This document shows, piece after piece, positions 26,425 to 35,128 of a stretch of 64,000 nt of DNA. The DNA comes from Bdellovibrionia bacterium (GTDB lineage Bacteria; Bdellovibrionota; Bdellovibrionia; Bdellovibrionales; JAGQZY01), in assembly GCA_030424715.1 (NCBI GenBank), contig JAUHWH010000004.1, positions 96,437 to 160,436 of the forward strand. The letters run 5' to 3'. Position 1 is the first letter of the stretch; every line of letters begins with the position of its first letter. The position numbers were made by a program, and so were the translations under genes. The notes below the pieces were generated by a model. It was not told the origin of the DNA. It saw nothing but the letters and a program-made list of their open reading frames with translations, and made no database searches.

Positions 26425-29400
26425 TTCGGAACCGCGTACATTCCCGGAAAGGTCGGGATCACCTGGTCGTAGATTTTACCCAGTCGCCAGAGTGAATAAT
26501 CATAGACATTCCTGTCGGGGATTACTTCACCATCCTGATTAATCTTTTTAGCCTTCATCGTGCTGATGAATGTGTTGAAGTCCCGTTGTCCCCGTAGCGA
26601 CAACAGCCAAACGTGGTTCAGTAGGTTCACGTCGTCGAGCATGTCCCCGGCGGTAAAATGTTGGGTGACGTAGTAGTAGTTCTCACGAATTTTCTCGGGG
26701 GCGGTATGAATTTCTCCATCACAAACCATATAGCCGCGGGTGAGAGCTTTTACGAACCTTGGGTCTTTCGGTTTCACATTCTTTCGAAGTCCCATGCGCT
26801 TGATCTTAAGGTCTTCGATCAAATTGGGTGTGAACTGTAAGGTCAGACACTTTTCGTGTTCAAGAATTTCGATGTCCATCTCGGCTTTTTGAACCACAAG
26901 AAAGGTGGCCGCATTTACACTCGTCGCTACGGCCATGTTTGAGCCCGTGGCTTCATTCACACTGCCCGAGAACATGGAAAAACCACCAAAGCCCGCCAGA
27001 CCAGCGGCTGCGACAAGGGGCCAGCCGGCAACCGCACCGACACCAGCGACAGCCAGTCCGAGCAGGGCCACACCATTGACTCCTGCGGACACCACGTCAC
27101 TGATATCGTCGTAGCTAGAAACACCAAAGTCGATCCCAACATTAATGTTCATGTTTTTACCGGCACGGTGTTCGTAGGTTCCGGTGCGAAGAATTTTGTA
27201 GCGTCTATCAATACTAAAACCTTCAAACACAATTTGTTCGCGATCGGGGAGGTAGGTCAATTTTTTTAGACAAGTGGTGAGTAATTGATCGTGCGCTTTC
27301 GTAGCACCCGATCGTCCCACCCAGCCATCAGAGGCCAGAAGGTCTTGTTCCTCGAGGGAGGAGACCGTTTGGTTGGTCAGAGCCTGGCAGATCTTGAGAG
27401 CTTGGTAAAGCTCGACAGACTCAATGCCGTGGGCGAGCCACTGTCTAACATGTTGTTGGGAAATCTCGGGAATTGTTCCATTGTATTTTGAAGAAATAAT
27501 ATCCTCGGTGACTCGGTTCTGTTTTCCATAAGAACTTTCGACTCGAACAGTTTTGCCGAGAAGCCAGCCGCCGTAGCCCACCGAGCGATCCCATAAGGGC
27601 TGCAGACTATTCACTCGCTCGACGTCTTCTTCGATCTCTAACAGCTTGTCGTAGGAGTTTAAAAAGAAATACTTCTCCATCAACTTTCGGCTGTCCCCGG
27701 AATTCAAGTTGGCGAAGAGGTCCTGGGCAGGAACAACATTCTCTGTAGTGTCTTCAAAGCAATCGGTGCTGATCTCGCCCTCGAAATGGCAACCCTGTTT
27801 GTATTTCGACAGAGCCTTGCCAGCTAATGATACGTAGCTCAAGTTGAAGGCTTCGACAAAGTGGCCCCGCTGCGAGAGAGCCGCCATCTCATTTTCATAA
27901 CGCTCTTCATTTTTTTTATGCATTTCAATGACTTCGTCGACGAACATGCTGGCAAAAGGCTTTAGGGAGTCGTGGTGGGCTGAGTTTTCAAACTCAGAGT
28001 TGTCGGCCGGTGGACTTTTGGGCTCGTATAGGGTTTCACCACAGTCGATGCGATCGCAGTACTTTTCATCAATGGTGTCTGTCGGGCGCATCTCCGACAT
28101 ATTGTCGTTCTCAACGAGAGTGCAAGGACCGATAAAGGTTCGTCTTTTCAACCCAGATTTGTTGCGATAGAGGTTGAGGTCAACAAAAGGGGCAGCTGGG
28201 TTTTCGGTGTAGTTGTTACGTTGATACAGGCGAACGTCGTCATTGCTGACGCTAAAAGGAAGCCCGAAATCTTCATAAAACACCTGCATCGAGGCTAAGT
28301 AGTCGGCGTAGTGTACATTAGACTCAGAGATCATATCGCTGCCACCGTGTAAAGGGATCGGCCCTTGATCCTCAACATAAGTTTTGTTGAGCCAGTCGGT
28401 GGCGTTCCAGTCGCGCCAGTATTCACTCATCTTTTCGTGCATAGAGCTGAGCTCGCTACGCGCTTTTTGTGTGCGGGCATCAAACTCTCGTTGTGGGAGG
28501 TTTAAGATGTTTTCATACTCGGCGCGGTTAGCGGCCGCCTGGCCTTCTGCCACGCTGTCTTCAAGCTCACTGAGTAACTGAAAACGTTTCGACTGGAGAT
28601 CACCAATGCTGTCCCGTTGAGCGCGCAAGATTTCTAATTCCTTTTCGAGGGTGGCTTGAAACTTTTCATGCCCTTGCTCGACCTCGGCCATTTTGGCGTC
28701 AAAGTAGGCTTGCTTCTCAGCTTCTGTCATGTTGGCCGAGCGGGCTTGAAACTCAGTGTACTCTTCGACCAGCTTTCTTATTTTGCCTTCGACGATGTTG
28801 TCACGCAGGAGCTTTTCTTCGTCGATGGTTTCTATTTGCACCATAATGTTCGAACGAATACTCATCATTCTGAGATCACGCATAGAGAATTCGATTGGGG
28901 TGGTGATTCGTCCGGCTTGCACTCGCAACAGCTTTTTAATGACTGTAGTGTACTCACCTTTGCGAGCTTCGCCACCCTCGCGAACCTGTCGAATGCTGTG
29001 CTCGTTGGTTTCTGGATCACGAATCAGGTGGGTTCCACTTTGAAAAGGGTCGATGTAGTATTTAACCAGAGCAATTTTGGCCAGATAAATACCATCGCGC
29101 AGAGGTTCGAATTTGCGGCCGGACATAATGGTGTAACGTTGCACCAGAGGGTCTAAGGCCATCACCACGGCTTTTTTTACGTTGAGGGTTAAGAACTCAT
29201 CGATGACGTAACGAAAACGAATGGTTTGGTAGCGAAAGGCGTCGACCATAAGTAATGGCTCACGCACTTCAACCTCACTCATTTTTTGGTACCAAGCTTC
29301 GTTGCCTCGCACGTCGGCTCCGAAGGTCCAACCTTCATCCCAAGGGTTGATCGCAAGAGTCAAAGGCTGCTGGGCGCGAGAGGCGACTTGCGAAATGGTG

Positions 29401-30809
29401 AATTCGGGGAACATATACTGTTCGGGTTGGTAGTAGAGGTGCGTGATTTCGTTCATCCACCGGATGCGTCCTTCGTGATCGGATTCCACCTGAGCCTCTG
29501 TTTTGTCGGTTTTGCGAACAATCTTGAAGGGCTGAAAGATAACTGGTTTACCGGTCACGGAATCGGTGACCGTAGTGGTCACCCGATAAATGATCGTTCT
29601 CTTCGTGGCTGTCTCACCCGACTTTATGCGGACAAAACGCGGCTCCATTTGCGAGTAATAGACAGGCGGTAAGTCCTTGACCCAGCCCGCCTCTTTTAGC
29701 TCGTCAAAGTTTTTGGCGCCTTCAACAAAGGACGAGTAGTCAAAAGCCGAGCGGCTCAGTGAGCCTTCCACTTGACCGACACCTTTGGCGCCGAAGATCT
29801 CATCGAATGATCCGATGTTGTGTAAACCTTCGTAGTTGTTCATTGGAAAGGGTGCTTCTCGCGGTTCTACTTTCAGAGCCAACTGAACTTGCCCCATGCT
29901 GACGCGTCTTTTTAGGTCGATGTCACCCGTGAAAGTGAGAAGGCCGTCCTCGGTCATAGTGATATCCTGCCAAGGCAGCTCGGTGCTTAATATCAGGCGT
30001 TGTTCAGCGTCGGGCCCTAGGTAGTTGGCGACCAATTGGGCGTAGACCCGAAACTGCCCACGTCGAAAGTAGGTCCTAACCGGGTCGCCGTTCATTTTTA
30101 AGGGTTCAATAAAGGGCTTCATACGAATAATCATTTTCATTCGCTTGCCATCGGCGATGTCCTGTTTTGGGATCAACTGAAAGGCGGGAGCATTTTCAAT
30201 CAGGAGATTTTTACCCGAAGAGCGACCAAAGCGCCCGGCAAGAGCCAAGTCACTTTCCGACTCAGGGACGAGCCGGTTCGCCGCCAGATCACTGCGATCG
30301 AGATCGATCACTTCTTGACCTGTCTCTTGGCGGTACTCCATCCAGGGGTTGATCGCCATACGAATGGTCTCTTGTCCGCGATAAGTACCGGCACCCACAA
30401 TGGTTCGGGTTTTTTCGATGTAGACGGAGTCACCGGAATAGTTAAAGTGCACGACCTCTTTCCATTGCAGGCAGCCGTCTTTGTCGGTTTCAACAACAAA
30501 GTCGGGCTTGTCGGCTTGGGTCACGCGAAATTTTTGACCGATGGGCAAGATGGCGTTGGTGATACGACTGACCACACAGGCTCGAAATTGGTAGTTCTTT
30601 AAGGTCGGAACGGTCCATGTTTCGTTTTGCTCATCGTTAATGGAAGCGCCAAAAGTTTGCAGCACTCGAAAGTCGCCCGTTGCGTCTTTTGAAATCCCGG
30701 CGCTGTCAGGATTGTCCGAGGCGGAGCGCAAGCATGATGTTTGAAAAAACAACAGTCCAAGGGTCGCTATAGTGATAGTCAATGAAGAAAGATTTTTAGA
30801 GGACGACAT
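26421..30809 (-). CDS. Giant lipoprotein with two duplicated modules
   Basis: The ATG at 30809 has GGAG seven bases upstream and lies 14 bases inside the barrel gene before it. The 1462-residue protein has a lipobox ending FQTSC (Cys26). Residues about 70-305 and 405-650 are copies of one module: a beta-sandwich-like part ending in AINPW (residues 152-156 and 486-490), then a strand pair with a GQFRVYAQLV/DGIYLAKIAL counterpart. Residues about 680-830 are a long charged coiled coil. A Gly/Ala-rich hydrophobic stretch near residue 1270 could enter a membrane. No family is recognised. It is probably anchored in the outer membrane and works with the barrel encoded upstream. Confidence 0.78.
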   Translation of the reverse strand: MSSSKNLSSLTITIATLGLLFFQTSCLRSASDNPDSAGISKDATGDFRVLQTFGASINDEQNETWTVPTLKNYQFRACVVSRITNAILPIGQKFRVTQADKPDFVVETDKDGCLQWKEVVHFNYSGDSVYIEKTRTIVGAGTYRGQETIRMAINPWMEYRQETGQEVIDLDRSDLAANRLVPESESDLALAGRFGRSSGKNLLIENAPAFQLIPKQDIADGKRMKMIIRMKPFIEPLKMNGDPVRTYFRRGQFRVYAQLVANYLGPDAEQRLILSTELPWQDITMTEDGLLTFTGDIDLKRRVSMGQVQLALKVEPREAPFPMNNYEGLHNIGSFDEIFGAKGVGQVEGSLSRSAFDYSSFVEGAKNFDELKEAGWVKDLPPVYYSQMEPRFVRIKSGETATKRTIIYRVTTTVTDSVTGKPVIFQPFKIVRKTDKTEAQVESDHEGRIRWMNEITHLYYQPEQYMFPEFTISQVASRAQQPLTLAINPWDEGWTFGADVRGNEAWYQKMSEVEVREPLLMVDAFRYQTIRFRYVIDEFLTLNVKKAVVMALDPLVQRYTIMSGRKFEPLRDGIYLAKIALVKYYIDPFQSGTHLIRDPETNEHSIRQVREGGEARKGEYTTVIKKLLRVQAGRITTPIEFSMRDLRMMSIRSNIMVQIETIDEEKLLRDNIVEGKIRKLVEEYTEFQARSANMTEAEKQAYFDAKMAEVEQGHEKFQATLEKELEILRAQRDSIGDLQSKRFQLLSELEDSVAEGQAAANRAEYENILNLPQREFDARTQKARSELSSMHEKMSEYWRDWNATDWLNKTYVEDQGPIPLHGGSDMISESNVHYADYLASMQVFYEDFGLPFSVSNDDVRLYQRNNYTENPAAPFVDLNLYRNKSGLKRRTFIGPCTLVENDNMSEMRPTDTIDEKYCDRIDCGETLYEPKSPPADNSEFENSAHHDSLKPFASMFVDEVIEMHKKNEERYENEMAALSQRGHFVEAFNLSYVSLAGKALSKYKQGCHFEGEISTDCFEDTTENVVPAQDLFANLNSGDSRKLMEKYFFLNSYDKLLEIEEDVERVNSLQPLWDRSVGYGGWLLGKTVRVESSYGKQNRVTEDIISSKYNGTIPEISQQHVRQWLAHGIESVELYQALKICQALTNQTVSSLEEQDLLASDGWVGRSGATKAHDQLLTTCLKKLTYLPDREQIVFEGFSIDRRYKILRTGTYEHRAGKNMNINVGIDFGVSSYDDISDVVSAGVNGVALLGLAVAGVGAVAGWPLVAAAGLAGFGGFSMFSGSVNEATGSNMAVATSVNAATFLVVQKAEMDIEILEHEKCLTLQFTPNLIEDLKIKRMGLRKNVKPKDPRFVKALTRGYMVCDGEIHTAPEKIRENYYYVTQHFTAGDMLDDVNLLNHVWLLSLRGQRDFNTFISTMKAKKINQDGEVIPDRNVYDYSLWRLGKIYDQVIPTFPGMYAVPN

Positions 30810-31950
30810 CGTTGAACTCCAAGTACAGATTGAAAATATCAAGATCGGCTTGCAGCGGGCGGGCTTCGATCAGGTCGGCCTGAACCCAGGCGGCTTTAAT
30901 TGTGCAGCCCATTTTTTTTAATTGAATATCAAGGCCGTACGACTGACCCTGTCGGTTGTTTCTTCCGTATTCAAAGGCGCTGTATAGAGCGGGGGTCGAG
31001 TCTGATTCGGCATAAAAGCTGGCAAAGTTGGGCTTGATCGCAAAATCATTAAAGTCGATATCAAGGGAAGTTCCCACCCACTGTGAACGGCGGCGATCGG
31101 AAGGCGCTTCAGTGTTTTCGATGATCCCTATTTGGAACTCCTGCTGAATCCGAGACGAGTAGCGGGTTGTTAGAATGTAAGCTTGTGCAAGCCCCGCAAA
31201 TCCATAACGAAAGAATGACTCCGACGGATCAACACCGAGCACAGAGTTCCCCAGTCGATTGCTTTGAAAGGCGACCACTGATGGGAGTTGTGAAAACTCA
31301 AATTGATTGATGTTGGCATCGAGATGCAACCACTCTCGCGGAGACCACTCGGCTTTCAGTCCAACGGAGCGCAAGCTCGGCAGAGGTTCGGCTTCAGTCC
31401 GCTGAGACTCGAAACTGGTTGATGTGGGGATGGCGTATTGCACGTTGGGACGAATCGCGAACGTCTTGTTTTTCAAGCCCGAGGCCACAGCCACGCCCGG
31501 AAAGGAGCGGTCAGCGATGAACATCCGGTTGTTAAAATATTTCTCTTGGTTCACAGAGCCGGCTTTTACGTTAATCCATGTCGACGGCTCGTAGTAGGCC
31601 ACCAGCTCACGCATATTGAAGAAATTGAAATTGGGGTTTTGAAAACGACTTTGGGCGCGGCCTGTGGTGAGATTGAGTTGTAGGTCCGAACGCACTCCAA
31701 AACTTTTTGAAAGAGGCAGGTGGGCTTTCGGGCGAATCGAGAAAAATACGAGTTGAGATTCGTCCTGTCCTTCTTGAAATCCGAACGCCCCCATCTCAAA
31801 ATTGGTCTTGACGTCAAGATCTTTGAACGTTTTTTGAGAAGTTGTGGCTGTGTTGATATTAATTTGTTCGTTATTGGGTTGAGCTGTGGCTGTGAGATAG
31901 ATACAGCAGCCCATTGTAAAAACTAAAATGTTCCCAATAATTTTTATCAT
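30796..31950 (-). CDS. Outer-membrane beta-barrel, partner of the giant lipoprotein
   Basis: A signal peptide (IIGNILVFTMGCCIYLTATA) is followed by about 360 residues of alternating strands with many aromatic girdle residues and short turns. GGGGACT lies before the ATG. The end YLEFNDVVL is hydrophobic but has Leu, not Phe, as last residue. The next gene starts 14 bases inside it, so the two proteins are made together; a barrel that serves as a pore or a docking site for the giant lipoprotein is a natural guess. Confidence 0.75.
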   Translation of the reverse strand: MIKIIGNILVFTMGCCIYLTATAQPNNEQININTATTSQKTFKDLDVKTNFEMGAFGFQEGQDESQLVFFSIRPKAHLPLSKSFGVRSDLQLNLTTGRAQSRFQNPNFNFFNMRELVAYYEPSTWINVKAGSVNQEKYFNNRMFIADRSFPGVAVASGLKNKTFAIRPNVQYAIPTSTSFESQRTEAEPLPSLRSVGLKAEWSPREWLHLDANINQFEFSQLPSVVAFQSNRLGNSVLGVDPSESFFRYGFAGLAQAYILTTRYSSRIQQEFQIGIIENTEAPSDRRRSQWVGTSLDIDFNDFAIKPNFASFYAESDSTPALYSAFEYGRNNRQGQSYGLDIQLKKMGCTIKAAWVQADLIEARPLQADLDIFNLYLEFNDVVL

Positions 31951-32355
31951 TCAATAGTCCCCGAGCTTCTTCCCCCCCGAAAACCTAACACCTGTTTTAT
32001 TTGATAATGACCAATCATGATAGAAACTTATGGCTATTCTGTCATAAATACACACTTTGAACATTTTTCGTGTCAATTAAACGACACTCGTTCGCCCGGG
32101 AGCGGAAGATATTCTGAACCTCCTTTCAAAGGAGACGAGAGGAGAGGCGGGGGAGCTGGCAGAGAACGGGCGAGATTCAGGAGCCTCTCGGCGGCAATGC
32201 TGAAAACCGAATAAAGAGGAGCATGACGGCTGTCTCAATCTGAGACGGCCGTCTGTAGGTACGACAGAGGGGGTGACGAGAAGTGGCTGGAGCCTCTTTC
32301 TAAAGGCTCGAGATATCATAAGTGGTTGAATTTGTTTGCTTATTTATTGGCACTC
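31951..32355. other. Structured spacer with a strong dyad, no gene
   Basis: About 400 bases between divergent genes. It contains a 13-pair hairpin or operator (32225-32253, arms GACGGCTGTCTCA and TGAGACGGCCGTC, loop of three), a small CTCCTT/AAGGAG hairpin near 32120, GTGTC/GACAC near 32070-32087, GAGCCT/AGGCTC near 32290-32309, and a distant pair TCGCCCG (32091) / CGGGCGA (32167). Either a folded RNA or an activator region for the sigma-54 promoter that follows. Confidence 0.5.
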
Positions 32356-32372
32356 TTGGAACGCCTCTTGCT
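32356..32372 (+). promoter_or_regulatory. Sigma-54-type promoter of the second CGEGF lipoprotein
   Basis: TTGGAACGCCTCTTGCT has GG at 32358-32359 and GC at 32370-32371 with ten bases between. It matches the promoter at 14121: in the 24 bases from each TTGG, 17 are identical, including CCTATA just after the -12 element. Transcription would start near 32383, only some ten bases before the start codon. Confidence 0.78.
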
Positions 32373-32393
32373 CCTATAAAGGGTGAGGTGTTT

Positions 32394-33119
32394 ATGATGA
32401 AAAGAATTCAGTTTTTACTTAGCATTACGATGATGGTCTTTTTGACTTCCGGATGTGGCGAAGGCTTTCGAGCCACTGAACTCGCCAGCAGCGATGGCGG
32501 GCAAGACTCGGCCTTCTTTGACTCCGAAGGCAACCGGCGCAGCTTCACTGATCTCGATGTCGATAGAGAAATTCTCATGAGCTACAGCAGTGAGCTCGAC
32601 AATAAAGAAGATGCCACCACTCGACTGGGCTTCATCATCCGCGCTTTTGATATGATCTTATCCACAGACTCCAATAATAATTTCAACTTTCAGGCGCGTT
32701 TGGCCTTGGGTTGTAATGACGCTGAGTTCTTTGATGTGGCGGTCACCCAACAACAGATGCAAACCATGCAGGTCATTAATATGGGACGCCAAGGGGACTA
32801 TGAGGTTGAGTTCCGTTGCACAACCGGTGGTTGTGATGAACTCGTGGCCGGTATTAGAAAGTTCAAAGGCAATGATCAGGGCTTGGTTTTGACCGGCCTC
32901 GCTGTTGGCGGACAAAGAGAAGGTGAGATATTATACGTTAGCCGAAGTGTTGATTTCGCTCCTTATTTTGCAGCTTTTGATCGCATTCAGAACTTTGAGC
33001 AACAAAACTCTTGCTCCATCACGCCTGCTGAAGAAGAGCGGAGTTGGAAAGAACAACTCACCGACCGATTGGCTGAAGAGGCCACTGATCGCCTCAAAGA
33101 CTGGTTCAATAACCTTTAG
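32394..33119 (+). CDS. Lipoprotein of a CGEGF family, second copy
   Basis: The ATG at 32394 (or the next one at 32397) follows GAGGTG. The lipoprotein signal ends in TSGC and continues EGFRATELAS, as in the copy at 14176. It shares the later YEVEF-x-C-x-x-x-x-CDEL motif and the place of two Cys. The 220 mature residues end in a charged amphipathic helix (RLAEEATDRLKDWF) that the first copy lacks. The function is unknown; both copies lie behind near-identical sigma-54 promoters and so are probably switched on together. Confidence 0.75.
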   Translation: MMKRIQFLLSITMMVFLTSGCGEGFRATELASSDGGQDSAFFDSEGNRRSFTDLDVDREILMSYSSELDNKEDATTRLGFIIRAFDMILSTDSNNNFNFQARLALGCNDAEFFDVAVTQQQMQTMQVINMGRQGDYEVEFRCTTGGCDELVAGIRKFKGNDQGLVLTGLAVGGQREGEILYVSRSVDFAPYFAAFDRIQNFEQQNSCSITPAEEERSWKEQLTDRLAEEATDRLKDWFNNL

Positions 33120-33157
33120 CCTTGACCCCGCTAGGGGCTATTGGCAAAAATGATCCC

Positions 33158-33514
33158 ATGGATCAGCGAATTGCCAAAATGGTTGAATTTAAGAATCTCC
33201 AACAAGCAAAAAACTCCGTTTCGGCGGAGTTTTTGGTTGATAAGAGGTTACCTTCTTTCGAAGGCCACTTTCCCAATGATCCTATTTTACCGGCCGTCAG
33301 TGTTATCGATATTTCGCTCTATCTCTTGTCTCAGGGCGAGTTGGCTGTCTCCCACGGGAACATTCAGGTCAAGCGCTCCAAGTTTATGGCCAAAGTTAGG
33401 CCAGAACAGACAGTGGAAATATCGGGCACTTCTCCCGACGGCCAAAACTGGCATTTGACTTGGATGTTAAAAGAAGACCAATCCAAGTTAGCGCAAGTTC
33501 ACTTGGTTCTGTAA
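33158..33514 (+). CDS. FabZ/ApeI-like hotdog-fold protein
   Basis: A 118-residue single hotdog domain. SFEGHFPNDPILPAVSVIDI carries the H-F-P-x-x-P-x-x-P-A turn of FabZ-type 3-hydroxyacyl-ACP dehydratases, with the His that is catalytic in FabZ. The other acidic residue of FabZ is replaced or moved, so it may be an ApeI-like subunit of an aryl-polyene-type synthase, where similar short proteins act. A pseudo-operon with the next two genes is clear from spacing (two bases to the next start). Confidence 0.78.
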   Translation: MDQRIAKMVEFKNLQQAKNSVSAEFLVDKRLPSFEGHFPNDPILPAVSVIDISLYLLSQGELAVSHGNIQVKRSKFMAKVRPEQTVEISGTSPDGQNWHLTWMLKEDQSKLAQVHLVL

Positions 33515-33516
33515 CT

Positions 33517-34542
33517 GTGACCAGTCGACCCGTCTTCTTTCTCAAATCTTTAGACGTCATCGATAAAGCTGCGATTGCATTGATGGAGCAACTAGGGTGG
33601 CCTGTTTTAGTGGAGGCCGAGAGACTCCAAGCTTCTGCACAGAGCGATCTTTTACTCAGTCTATTGGCTCCCAATCAGTTGCAAATTCTATCTGTTGAAG
33701 TTGAGGCTGAGGCAAGTGAATGGTCCCTCATTTTTGACAACGCCACTGAAAAAGGTTGGACCCATTTGATCGTCTTAACCCATCCCACAACCTTGGTTTT
33801 AGAGAAAATCAGTTCTGAACGTGAAAGACTTTTTTCTTCACCCGAGACCGCCGTTTTTTTTACTTCCGAGAACAAACAAGTTTCGAAAGTTCCCAGTTTT
33901 TTTAAAACTCTTATGGATCTCGGCGATGAAGACTTTCGAAAGTTAGCAACCACCAATGCGATTTACCCAGTGACTCTGGTAAAGAAGGTCAATCTCAGAA
34001 AGAAAGAGAAACTCTGGTTCTATCCGCTGTTGTATTGCATTTTAAAAAGTAGGAGAGGCCACTCGGTTGTCACCATCGATATGACTTTTCAAGGAACGGA
34101 TTACGGTCGTTTAGAACGTTGGCGTGCTTCCCTTCATAATTGGTGGCTATTAGCTCTTTCGAGCTTGCATAAAGAACACGCTCCAGCGCATTCGTCCTTG
34201 TCTTTTGCTGTCGGAGCCTTTGTAGCCTGCACGCCGTTTTACGGTTTGCAAACTCTTTTGCTTGTGACGGCCTGCTTTATACTTCGACTGAGTTTTCCCA
34301 TTGCTTTTTTGGGGTCACAAATTTCACTGCCGCCGTTTTATGCCTTGATTGTGCCCTTGCAGCTCTACGTGGGTGCCCAAATTACGGGGCGAGATCTGTC
34401 TTTTGAGGGGCCTGTGTTGGCTGTGGCACAGTCTCATTTTCAGGTCTGGGCGATTGGCGCATTGATAGTAGGCACTGTCATCGCCCTTGTTATGGGATTG
34501 AGTTGGTATTGGGTTCAAAAACGTATGCAACGAGACACTTGA
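33517..34542 (+). CDS. Degenerate glycosyltransferase-like protein with DUF2062 domain
   Basis: GTG start two bases after the previous stop. Residues about 200-320 form a DUF2062 domain with two or three hydrophobic segments (SLSFAVGAFVACTPFYGLQT, and an amphipathic LGSQISLPPFYALIVPL). The first 180 residues look like a family 2 glycosyltransferase in outline: GWTHLIVLTHPTTL stands where GF-x-H-hhh-D-A-D-G-Q-H is usual, but the Asp residues are gone, so transfer activity is unlikely. DUF2062 is often found fused to such transferases in pigment or aryl-polyene clusters. The start ATG or GTG upstream at 33460 gives no better domain. Confidence 0.7.
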   Translation: MTSRPVFFLKSLDVIDKAAIALMEQLGWPVLVEAERLQASAQSDLLLSLLAPNQLQILSVEVEAEASEWSLIFDNATEKGWTHLIVLTHPTTLVLEKISSERERLFSSPETAVFFTSENKQVSKVPSFFKTLMDLGDEDFRKLATTNAIYPVTLVKKVNLRKKEKLWFYPLLYCILKSRRGHSVVTIDMTFQGTDYGRLERWRASLHNWWLLALSSLHKEHAPAHSSLSFAVGAFVACTPFYGLQTLLLVTACFILRLSFPIAFLGSQISLPPFYALIVPLQLYVGAQITGRDLSFEGPVLAVAQSHFQVWAIGALIVGTVIALVMGLSWYWVQKRMQRDT

Positions 34543-34623
34543 CGCAGGATCCCCCTTGCGAATTACCACGGCGCAGAGACAAAGCCTTTGACAACAATAG
34601 CCCTCGCAAAGAAAAATTCAGCA

Positions 34624-35082
34624 ATGACTGTTGATATTCCCGTTGATCAATTGATGAGTTATCTCCCCCATCGTCCTCCCATGGTCTGGGTGGATCGTAT
34701 TTCCAGTGTGGGCAAAGAGTACAAGGGGCTTGCCGGGCGATGCATCGTTAAACTTGATTCGTCCGCTCTCTACGTCAGCAACGGCAAAGAGTTGCGAGGC
34801 TCATCTGCCATCGAGTTTACCGCCCAAGCCTTTGGTTATTTAAAAGCCGCTTATCAAGAGATCCACAATTTCAACAAACCACCCACCCAGACATACCTGA
34901 CGGGAGTTCGGTCCTGTCGTGCCGAGTTCGGCGACCTTGATCTTTCGACGATCGACGAACTGGAAGTGCACATTTCCGTGTTGCGAGAGATTTTGCCGGT
35001 CACCTATGTAAGAGGTGAGATTGTTTTGCCTGGAACAAAAAAAGTGATCGCTGAAGCTGAAATCCAAGTTTACGTAGATTAA
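34624..35082 (+). CDS. ApeP-like 3-hydroxyacyl-ACP dehydratase
   Basis: A 152-residue hotdog protein. LMSYLPHRPPMVWVDRISSV is the ApeP/FabA-like opening, with the catalytic His in PHRPPM, and the FTAQAFGYL helix is in place. In aryl polyene synthesis ApeP dehydrates the growing chain. The start is uncertain: ATG at 34624 (used) or TTG at 34588, both with weak sites. It is the last gene in a run of three and no ketosynthase, acyl carrier protein or ligase lies nearby. Confidence 0.78.
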   Translation: MTVDIPVDQLMSYLPHRPPMVWVDRISSVGKEYKGLAGRCIVKLDSSALYVSNGKELRGSSAIEFTAQAFGYLKAAYQEIHNFNKPPTQTYLTGVRSCRAEFGDLDLSTIDELEVHISVLREILPVTYVRGEIVLPGTKKVIAEAEIQVYVD

Positions 35083-35128
35083 GGAGCACGGGAGTAGCTA
35101 AGTCTCTCGGTTGTCCACTGCCCATCCA

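Noticed and set aside
28656-29156. Plus-strand frame of 166 codons opposite the giant lipoprotein
   Set aside because: Shadow frame; the minus-strand gene has a clear start, lipobox and domain repeats.
32077-32319. Minus-strand frame of 80 codons
   Set aside because: Ser/Arg/Pro-rich composition caused by base composition, no start signal, and it covers the palindromes.
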